This document shows positions 4,979 through 10,795 of a stretch of DNA of 10,795 nt, in pieces. The notes beneath the pieces are model-generated. The model saw only the letters and a list, made by a program, of their open reading frames with translations, was not told the origin of the DNA and did no database searches. Source of the DNA: Chromatiales bacterium (GTDB lineage Bacteria; Pseudomonadota; Gammaproteobacteria; Steroidobacterales; GCA-2729495); NCBI GenBank assembly GCA_030614035.1, contig JAUWKW010000027.1, forward strand, positions 1-10,795, read 5' to 3'. Made by a program: the position numbers and the translations under genes. Position 1 is the stretch's first letter; every line of letters begins with the position of its first letter.

Positions 4979-6653
4979 TGTCGCCATGCGACAGCATTTC
5001 AGCGGCGTGGGCCCGGGGGCGGTCCGTGATTTCGACGCCACCCAGCATTCGGGCCAGTTCTTCGATACGTTCCGCCGGCGCTAACGGTCGAAGCGTCGTC
5101 CGGGTCGTGTTGCCATCCGACAGCTTGTTGATTCGCAGGTGCTGATGACCCTGGCTGGCAACCTGGGCCAGGTGCGTGACGCACAAGACTTGCGTGCGTA
5201 ACCCGAGTTCACGTAGCCGGCTGCCAACGATTTCGGCGACGCTACCCCCGACGCCGGCATCCACTTCGTCAAATATATGCGTCTCGGTCGTATCCGCATC
5301 GGCTGCGGCGACTTGCAAGGCGAGGCTGACCCGCGACAATTCGCCGCCCGAGGCAACCTTGGCAAGGGCACCGGGCGGGTGTCCGGGGTTCAGTGCCACG
5401 TTGAATTCGATGCGATCGTATCCCGTCGGGCCGTCGTTGGGCGCTTGATCGGGTGGCGGATCCAGCGCTACAAAAAAGCGGCCGGCCGGCATGCCGAGCT
5501 GCTGAATATTGTCATTGATTTCAGCCTCAAGTGATGCCGCAGCTGTGTGGCGGGCAGCGCTGAGTTCTGTCGCCGCTTCACGATATGCTGACTGCAAGGT
5601 CTCGGTTTGCTGAGCAAGCACCTGCAGGCGTTCGTCGGAATGCTGCAATTGCTCGAGTTCGTGTTGCAGGCGTTCGTGTGTTGCCGGCAGGTCGCCGGCA
5701 GCCACACGGTGTTTACGGGCAAGCTCGTGGACGGCTGCCAGGCGGGCCTCGAGATCCTGCAACCGGCCGGGATCGGACTCCAGCCCGCTGAGATATGCTC
5801 GCAGGCTTTCCGCCGCCTCGGTCACCTGAATCTCTGCTTCAGCGAGCAGGGCGGTGATGGCAGACAGTCGCGGGTCCAGCGTTGCCAGTTCGTCCAGTTT
5901 CTGCTGCGAACGACTAATAGCGGCCTGCGCTGAGAACTGATCGTCTTCGTAGATTGTGCGCAGCGCATCGTTGGCCCCATCTGCGATCCGGGCCTGGTTC
6001 GCGGTCAGCCGATGTGTCTGCTCAAGTGCCTCGGGTTCGCCGGGCTCCAGGCCCAACGCCCGAAGCTCCTCCACCTGATAGCTCAACAGTTCCAGCCGCG
6101 CCTGCCTGTCCTGCTGGGCTTGATCGAGTGCGGCGCGTTCGGACTCGGCATCCCGCCAGGCCCGATACGCATTCGCCACGGCTTCGAGTAGCTCAACGTA
6201 TCCACCATGTTGATCCAGCACCTGCCGTTGCACGTTACGCCGGAGTAGCGACTGATGTGCTTGCTGTCCGCAAATGTCCACCAGCTCAGCACCGAGTTCC
6301 CGCAACATCTGCATGGACACGGGGTTGCCGTTGATGTAGCCGCGGGATCGGCCCTCGGCCGTAACGACGCGGCGAATCAGGCAATGTTCTTCCTCATCAA
6401 GGTCGTTTGTGGCCAGCCATCCCGCCGCCGGAGAGGTCGCATCGATTTCAAAGCTGGCGGCGATTTCGGCGCGTTCGGTCCCGGGCCGCACCGCGTCGGC
6501 GTCCGCGCGTGCACCAAGTGCCAGGCCGAGCGCATCGACCAGGATGGATTTGCCGGCTCCCGTTTCGCCGGTCAGAACCGTTAGTCCGGGTTTGAGTTCG
6601 ACGTCGATTTCGTCAATGACCGCCAGATTGCGAATGTGCAGATGAGTCAGCAC
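4962..6653 (-). CDS. recN: DNA repair protein RecN (SMC-like ATPase)
   Basis: RecN is a cytoplasmic SMC-like ATPase used in double-strand-break repair by recombination. From the GTG at 6653 it has 563 residues (553 in E. coli). It shows Walker A GETGAGKS (29-36), a long central alpha-helical coiled-coil region (about 160-375), the ABC signature SGGELSR (435-441), Walker B HIFDEVDAGVGG (459-470) and the H-loop VTHLAQVA (492-499). The GTG is chosen because VLTHLHIRNLAVID aligns with E. coli MLAQLTISNFAI. A TTG at 6671 is six codons upstream and would overlap the nadK stop by 8 nt, so it cannot be excluded; neither has a clear Shine-Dalgarno. It follows nadK by 10 nt on the same strand, an arrangement that suggests co-transcription. 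I found no LexA box (CTGT-N8-ACAG) upstream, although RecN is SOS-controlled in E. coli. Confidence 0.96.
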   Translation of the reverse strand: MLTHLHIRNLAVIDEIDVELKPGLTVLTGETGAGKSILVDALGLALGARADADAVRPGTERAEIAASFEIDATSPAAGWLATNDLDEEEHCLIRRVVTAEGRSRGYINGNPVSMQMLRELGAELVDICGQQAHQSLLRRNVQRQVLDQHGGYVELLEAVANAYRAWRDAESERAALDQAQQDRQARLELLSYQVEELRALGLEPGEPEALEQTHRLTANQARIADGANDALRTIYEDDQFSAQAAISRSQQKLDELATLDPRLSAITALLAEAEIQVTEAAESLRAYLSGLESDPGRLQDLEARLAAVHELARKHRVAAGDLPATHERLQHELEQLQHSDERLQVLAQQTETLQSAYREAATELSAARHTAAASLEAEINDNIQQLGMPAGRFFVALDPPPDQAPNDGPTGYDRIEFNVALNPGHPPGALAKVASGGELSRVSLALQVAAADADTTETHIFDEVDAGVGGSVAEIVGSRLRELGLRTQVLCVTHLAQVASQGHQHLRINKLSDGNTTRTTLRPLAPAERIEELARMLGGVEITDRPRAHAAEMLSHGDKKTAG

Positions 6654-6663
6654 CGGGGGGCCA

Positions 6664-7569
6664 TCAGTCAATTGGCCGGCGGTTGCGATTTCTTGTATCG
6701 CGACCCCAGTAGAGCTTGCTTCTCAATGTTCCGAAGTAGTCGTATCCCTGTGGATGAATCAAGTCGACCTTCTGCTCGGCAGCAACAATGTTCAGCCGCT
6801 CGCCGGCCGTCAATTCACCGACAAACTTGCCATCGGCACTGACTTCGCCACGGGTGCCGTCGTCTTGTGTCAACGTGACCTCAATAGTCGTCTGACTGGA
6901 TATGACGATTGGGCGATCGCTGAGCGTATGGGGGCAAATCGGAGCCAATACGATCGCTTCCATACCGGGTTCCACGATCGGACCCCCGCAGCTGAGCGCG
7001 TAGGCTGTTGACCCGGTCGGCGTGGCTGCAATGAACCCATCGCCACCGTGAGTATTGACATATTGACCGTCGACGATTGTTTGGAACTCCAGCATGCGGC
7101 CGGTTTCCCTGTTTTTTAACACGATATCGTTCATCGCGAGTCCATCGGCCGTTGCGGCATCGCCAGAATAAATTTCGGCGCGTAGCAGCATCCTCCGTTC
7201 CTTCCTGAACTGGCCCGTTAATATCTGCTCAAAGCTTTCCTGCATTTGCTCCGGGCTGACGTCGGCGAGGAATCCCAGGCGTCCGCGATTGATCCCGAGC
7301 AGCGGCACACCGTGCAGGGCCGCGTGCCGGGCTGCACGGAGCATGGTGCCGTCGCCGCCGACTGCAACCAGCAGGTCAGCGCCATCCAGCAGCAAGTCGT
7401 CCGTCCGCTGCGGAGTGTTGCCGGGTAGCGCGTTGGTCGGCAGCGATTCCGACACCGCTACCGTAAGGCCCAGGCTGTTGAGGTGCTCGAGCAACGACCG
7501 CACGGAATCCAGGGCCTGTTGGTCCTCGTGGTTGCCCATAACGGCTATTGTTGAAAAATGCTTGCTCAT
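6664..7569 (-). CDS. nadK: NAD kinase
   Basis: NAD kinase phosphorylates NAD+ to NADP+ in the cytoplasm, supplying the cell's NADP pool. The 301-residue product (292 in E. coli) has the hallmark AVGGDGTML (69-77), with GGDG at 71-74. It also has GINRGRLGFL (92-101), NDIV (147-150), the second conserved block TPTGSTAYALSCGGPI (183-198) and PHTLSDRPIV (213-222). The ATG at 7569 is chosen over the first possible start at 7626 because MSKHFSTIAVMGNH matches the family N-terminus and GAGCGA lies 6-11 nt upstream. It is the first gene of the minus-strand nadK-recN pair and is divergent from hrcA, with about 200 bp between the starts. Confidence 0.97.
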   Translation of the reverse strand: MSKHFSTIAVMGNHEDQQALDSVRSLLEHLNSLGLTVAVSESLPTNALPGNTPQRTDDLLLDGADLLVAVGGDGTMLRAARHAALHGVPLLGINRGRLGFLADVSPEQMQESFEQILTGQFRKERRMLLRAEIYSGDAATADGLAMNDIVLKNRETGRMLEFQTIVDGQYVNTHGGDGFIAATPTGSTAYALSCGGPIVEPGMEAIVLAPICPHTLSDRPIVISSQTTIEVTLTQDDGTRGEVSADGKFVGELTAGERLNIVAAEQKVDLIHPQGYDYFGTLRSKLYWGRDTRNRNRRPID

Positions 7570-7694
7570 ATATCGCTCGGCCAGCGGCCGGCTCCAGTGT
7601 GCGGCAACAGCTTGCGATGACAACATAACAAGGTGGCAGATTCAAAGCGCATATCCAAGAATACGGCGGTTCATCAGGAGAACGAGCTGACCCC

Positions 7695-7724
7695 TTGACA
7701 CGTCTGTCATCCCGTGGCTAGCTT
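7695..7724 (+). promoter_or_regulatory. Putative promoter of hrcA
   Basis: In the divergent nadK-hrcA region (7570-7773) a perfect TTGACA (7695-7700) is followed after 18 nt by TAGCTT (7719-7724). The preceding CCCC and following CCCGTGG faintly recall a sigma-32 site, but the spacing (10 nt to CCCG) is too short for that class. I saw no CIRCE repeat (TTAGCACTC-N9-GAGTGCTAA) here. Confidence 0.35.
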
Positions 7725-7773
7725 TCCGCCATGAAAAGACAAATCCAGCACGTTCCGGCAGGCTGAATCGCGT

Positions 7774-8832
7774 ATGCCAGCTGAAATGCAATACACGGTT
7801 CCGAGCAACCGCGCCCGGCAGATACTGCGGGCGTTGGTCGAGAGTTTCATTCGGGATGGCCATCCGGTCGGCTCGCGCAGGCTCGCGAAGGCCAGCGGCA
7901 TCGATCTGAGCCCGGCGACCATACGTAATGTCATGGCCGATCTCGAAGAACTGGGGTTTATCGCATCGCCGCACACGTCCGCTGGCCGCATTCCGACAGC
8001 AAGAGGCTACCGCGTATTTGTCGACACACTGGTCAAACTGCGGCCCCCTGCGTCACGCGACGTTGCGGCGCTGCAAGATCAGATAGTTGACGATGCGAGT
8101 GCGGACGTGAAGGGCCTTGCCGCTGCCGCATCGGCAGCGCTGTCGTCGCTGACCAGCCTGGCCGGCCTGGTGACGATTCCGCGTCAGCAGCACCTGACAT
8201 TGCGACAGGTCGAATTTCTGCCGATTTCCGATCGTCGCGTACTCGCAATTCTGGTCATCAACGACTCCGAGGTACAGAACCGGGTACTGACGATGGAGCG
8301 CGATTATTCGAACGACGAATTACAGCGGGCCGCGAACTTCCTGAATGAGCATTACGCCGGCAAGGAAATCGGTGACGTTCGCAGCCAGGTACTCGATGAA
8401 CTTCGTCACACGCGCGAGACCATGAATCAACTGATGATCGATACCATCAGCATTGCCCAAAAAGCGTTTGACGTGGACGATAACCGGCCCGAATACATCA
8501 TCGCCGGCGAAACCAAGTTGATGGGATTCGACGAACTATCCGACATCGACAAATTGCGGCAGCTTTTTGAAGCGTTCAATCGGCAGCGGGATATCCTGAG
8601 GCTGTTGGATCGGAGTATCGCCGCCGACGGCGTGCAGATATTTATCGGTGAGGAATCGGGGTATCAATTGTTGGACGATTGCAGCGTAGTTACAGCGCCA
8701 TATCGAGTTGATGACGAGATCGTGGGTGTATTGGGTGTCATCGGGCCCACTCGAATGGCTTATGAGCGTGTTATTCCGATCGTCGATATAACAGCCAAGT
8801 TGGTCGGTGCAGCCTTGAATTCCAGCCATTGA
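7774..8832 (+). CDS. hrcA: Heat-inducible transcription repressor HrcA
   Basis: HrcA is the DNA-binding repressor of chaperone genes; it recognises the CIRCE inverted repeat and needs GroEL for activity. The 352-residue product has the N-terminal winged helix with RARQILRALVESFIRDGHPV (13-32) and GSRRLAKASGIDLSPATIRN (33-52). The highly conserved HTSAGRIPTARGYRVFVD block (67-84) comes next. The C-terminal GAF-like region includes IFIGEESG near 290 and LGVIGPTRMAYERVIPIVD near 325. The length is typical. The start could be the ATG at 7774 or the one at 7786; neither has a strong Shine-Dalgarno. It heads the heat-shock cluster with grpE 69 bp downstream. HrcA is absent from enterics, so this placement speaks for another gammaproteobacterial branch. 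Its operator may lie elsewhere, for example at groESL. Confidence 0.96.
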   Translation: MPAEMQYTVPSNRARQILRALVESFIRDGHPVGSRRLAKASGIDLSPATIRNVMADLEELGFIASPHTSAGRIPTARGYRVFVDTLVKLRPPASRDVAALQDQIVDDASADVKGLAAAASAALSSLTSLAGLVTIPRQQHLTLRQVEFLPISDRRVLAILVINDSEVQNRVLTMERDYSNDELQRAANFLNEHYAGKEIGDVRSQVLDELRHTRETMNQLMIDTISIAQKAFDVDDNRPEYIIAGETKLMGFDELSDIDKLRQLFEAFNRQRDILRLLDRSIAADGVQIFIGEESGYQLLDDCSVVTAPYRVDDEIVGVLGVIGPTRMAYERVIPIVDITAKLVGAALNSSH

Positions 8833-8901
8833 CCCCCAAAAACGCTTCTTGGGACCAGCGACAGCCCGTGGCGCTGATTCCAACGCGCACGGAGGATTCA
8901 A

Positions 8902-9477
8902 ATGAGCAACCAGCCCGAGGGCCGGCCTTCAAGCAAGACGGACGCTGAGTCCGTCAATCCGGCACCGAGTCCTGATGGCGATACGCCGTCGGGTGCGGAT
9001 GTGCCCGAAGATCCGCTTCGCGAAGCGTTGGCAAACGCCGATGACAACTGGAATCGGTACCTAAGAACAGCGGCCGAGCTCGAAAACGTCCGCAAACGCG
9101 CTGCCCGGGACCAGGAAAATGCGCGGAAATACGGAGTCGAGAAGTTGGCCGGTGACTTGCTGACTGTGCTGGACAGCCTCGAGGCGGGCCTGGAAGCAGG
9201 CGCCAATGCCGCTGTCGAAGACCTGCTCGCCGGCAAAGCAGCGACTCTGAATCTGCTGCGATCAGCCCTGGAACAGCACGGTGTTTCGGAGGTGGACCCG
9301 GAGGGCGAACAATTCAACCCTGAATTGCACGAAGCCATGAGCATGCAGCCATCGACCACCGCCGAGCCGGGTTCGGTCCTGACGGTGGTGCAGAAGGGCT
9401 ATGAGCTCAATGGTCGCTTGCTGAGGCCGGCACGTGTGATCGTCGCGATGGAGCCCGGGGAGCCGGCAGGCGAGTAG
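8902..9477 (+). CDS. grpE: Nucleotide exchange factor GrpE
   Basis: GrpE is the dimeric nucleotide-exchange factor that releases ADP from DnaK. The 191-residue product has an acidic, low-complexity N-terminus (1-38) and a long helical dimerisation region with NWNRYLRTAAELENVRKRAA (49-68). The C-terminal beta domain includes EQFNPELHEAM (136-146) and a VVQKGYELNGRLLRPARVIV block (162-181), the family signature. The ATG at 8902 has a strong Shine-Dalgarno, GGAGGA (8891-8896), five nt upstream. It lies between hrcA and dnaK and is probably transcribed from the hrcA side; the 69-bp gap before it shows no convincing promoter. Confidence 0.97.
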   Translation: MSNQPEGRPSSKTDAESVNPAPSPDGDTPSGADVPEDPLREALANADDNWNRYLRTAAELENVRKRAARDQENARKYGVEKLAGDLLTVLDSLEAGLEAGANAAVEDLLAGKAATLNLLRSALEQHGVSEVDPEGEQFNPELHEAMSMQPSTTAEPGSVLTVVQKGYELNGRLLRPARVIVAMEPGEPAGE

Positions 9478-9515
9478 TTCACCGGCTGAAAGGTACCAAA
9501 AATAGGCTGCGGAGC

Positions 9516-9544
9516 CTTGAAACGAGCCGATCAGAGCCCCAGAT
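9516..9544 (+). promoter_or_regulatory. Sigma-32 (RpoH) heat-shock promoter of dnaK
   Basis: CTTGAAA (9516-9522) followed after 14 nt by CCCCAGAT (9537-9544) closely matches the RpoH consensus CTTGAAA-N13/14-CCCCATnT known from E. coli. It stands in the grpE-dnaK gap (9478-9580), so dnaK can be induced separately from hrcA-grpE. Transcription would begin near 9551, giving a leader of about 30 nt with GGAGAGGG (9571-9578) ahead of the ATG. Confidence 0.75.
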
Positions 9545-9580
9545 AGGGGCCTAGAGTTCAACCTGATTTTGGAGAGGGTA

Positions 9581-10795
9581 ATGGGAAAGGTTATCGGTAT
9601 TGATCTGGGCACGACGAATTCCTGCGTCGCCGTCATGGATGGCGATCAGGCCAAGGTCGTCGAAAACAGCGAAGGCGATCGTACGACCCCCTCGGTGGTC
9701 GCATTCACGAAAGATGACGAGGTCTTGGTCGGGCAGTCTGCCAAGCGCCAGGCGGTTACCAACCCGACGAATACACTGTTTGCGGTCAAGCGGCTGATCG
9801 GACGCCGATTTGAAGATGACGTGGTACAGCGCGACATCGACATGGTGCCCTACGCGATTGTGAAAGCCGACAACGGTGATGCCTGGGTGGAAGCGCAGGG
9901 CAAGAAAATGGCGGCACCAGAAATCTCCGCCCGGGTCCTGATGAAGATGAAATCAACCGCCGAAGATTACCTCGGTGAGCCGGTTACCGAAGCCGTCATC
10001 ACCGTACCGGCATATTTTAACGACTCGCAACGCCAGGCGACCAAGGATGCCGGAAAAATTGCCGGCTTGAACGTTCAGCGAATTATCAATGAGCCGACTG
10101 CTGCTGCGCTGGCGTACGGCATGGATAAGCAGCGCGGCGACCGCAAGATCGCGGTTTTCGATCTGGGTGGCGGTACATTCGATATTTCCATCATCGAGAT
10201 TGCCGAAATCGATGGCGAGCATCAATTCGAGGTGTTGGCAACGAATGGCGATACGTTTTTGGGAGGCGAAGACTTCGATATTCGCATCATCAATTATCTG
10301 GCGAGCGAATTTGAAAAAGAAAGCGGTGTGGATATTCGGAAGGATCCGCTGGCCATGCAGCGTCTGAAAGAGTCGGGAGAGAAAGCCAAGATTGAGCTGT
10401 CAACCGCCCAGCAGACCGAAATCAATTTGCCGTACATTACCGCGGACGCCAGTGGGCCCAAGCACCTGAAAATCAAGCTGACCCGGGCCAAGCTGGAATC
10501 GCTGGTCCATGATTTGATTTCGAAAACGATTGAGCCGTGCAAGGTCGCGTTGACTGATTCCGGCCTGAAGGTTGACGACATTGACGACGTCATCCTGGTC
10601 GGTGGCCAGACGCGGATGCCTAAGGTTCAGGAAGAGGTGTCCAACTTTTTCGGCAAGGAGCCGCGGAAAGATGTCAACCCGGACGAAGCCGTGGCAGTGG
10701 GTGCGGCAATCCAGGGCGGGGTTTTGGCCGGGGACGTCAAGGACGTGTTGCTGCTCGATGTAACGCCGCTGTCGCTGGGTATCGAAACCCTGGGT
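9581..10795 (+). CDS. dnaK: Molecular chaperone DnaK (Hsp70), partial, 3' end outside window
   Basis: DnaK is the ATP-driven Hsp70 chaperone that works with DnaJ and GrpE. The first 405 residues are present without a stop or frameshift; family members have about 640. The nucleotide-binding domain is complete. It shows the phosphate 1 motif [13 protein letters not shown] (6-18), [17 protein letters not shown] (143-159), [11 protein letters not shown] (171-181), the phosphate 2 motif FDLGGGTFD (193-201) and the adenosine motif [11 protein letters not shown] (338-348). The interdomain linker [13 protein letters not shown] (389-401) follows, where the substrate-binding domain begins. GGAGAGGG lies just before the ATG at 9581, and a sigma-32-type promoter lies about 40 bp upstream. 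dnaJ would be expected next, beyond the window. Confidence 0.98.
   Translation, partial: MGKVIGIDLGTTNSCVAVMDGDQAKVVENSEGDRTTPSVVAFTKDDEVLVGQSAKRQAVTNPTNTLFAVKRLIGRRFEDDVVQRDIDMVPYAIVKADNGDAWVEAQGKKMAAPEISARVLMKMKSTAEDYLGEPVTEAVITVPAYFNDSQRQATKDAGKIAGLNVQRIINEPTAAALAYGMDKQRGDRKIAVFDLGGGTFDISIIEIAEIDGEHQFEVLATNGDTFLGGEDFDIRIINYLASEFEKESGVDIRKDPLAMQRLKESGEKAKIELSTAQQTEINLPYITADASGPKHLKIKLTRAKLESLVHDLISKTIEPCKVALTDSGLKVDDIDDVILVGGQTRMPKVQEEVSNFFGKEPRKDVNPDEAVAVGAAIQGGVLAGDVKDVLLLDVTPLSLGIETLG

Noticed and set aside
7731-7766. An 11-codon ORF (MKRQIQHVPAG) just before hrcA as a leader peptide.
   Set aside because: No ribosome binding site, no run of regulatory codons and no attenuator hairpin are visible.
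7570-7773. CIRCE operator for HrcA, or LexA box for recN/nadK.
   Set aside because: Neither TTAGCACTC/GAGTGCTAA nor CTGT-N8-ACAG was seen on reading the interval.
8833-8901. Hairpin CCCAA/TTGGG (8835-8853) as a terminator between hrcA and grpE.
   Set aside because: The 5-bp stem with a 9-nt loop has no T run after it, and the genes appear to be co-transcribed.
1-10795. CRISPR arrays, insertion sequences, tRNA or rRNA genes.
   Set aside because: No direct-repeat array, transposase frame, terminal inverted repeats or tRNA-like signal apart from tmRNA was found.

Overview
The window looks like chromosomal DNA of a fairly GC-rich, probably deep-branching gammaproteobacterium. The order ssrA - smpB - (transporter) - ratA - rnfH - bamE - fur - recN - nadK - hrcA - grpE - dnaK matches the gammaproteobacterial smpB/bamE/recN/grpE neighbourhood. 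The Fur protein is of the Pseudomonas kind (CxxT instead of CxxC). An hrcA gene directly before grpE-dnaK recalls Xanthomonadales/Chromatiales-type genomes rather than enterics. Genus cannot be read from this.

Left end (1-1271, minus strand). This is the unusual part. The tmRNA gene ssrA (477-1101) is complete but interrupted in its T-loop, 17 nt before the encoded CCA end, by a 266-nt group I intron (494-759). The intron has recognisable P2, P3, P4, P6, P7, P8 and P9 elements and carries no open reading frame. Beyond the ssrA terminator, on the same strand, lies a LAGLIDADG homing endonuclease gene of the I-CreI type (1-405), cut by the window edge and visibly more AT-rich than the rest. Intron and endonuclease therefore sit side by side rather than nested, which suggests a two-part mobile unit parked at ssrA. 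Mature tmRNA would be about 359 nt, with a G3-U pair in the acceptor stem and the tag (A)ANDDNYALAA.

Middle (1272-7569). smpB (minus), whose product is the tmRNA partner, is divergent from an SNF-family sodium symporter gene. ratA and rnfH overlap on the plus strand. bamE (minus) is divergent from fur (plus). fur converges on a minus-strand nadK-recN pair. bamE, fur and recN all appear to use non-ATG starts.

Right end (7570-10795, plus strand). The heat-shock cluster hrcA - grpE - dnaK (dnaK cut by the window edge) has a near-consensus sigma-32 promoter directly before dnaK. I saw no CIRCE operator in the window, although HrcA, the CIRCE repressor, is encoded here.

The genes fall into two themes: ribosome rescue (tmRNA, SmpB) and stress or protein quality control (HrcA, GrpE, DnaK, RecN, BamE, Fur). 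Apart from the ssrA intron, the endonuclease and the inserted transporter gene, the window is conserved core chromosome.
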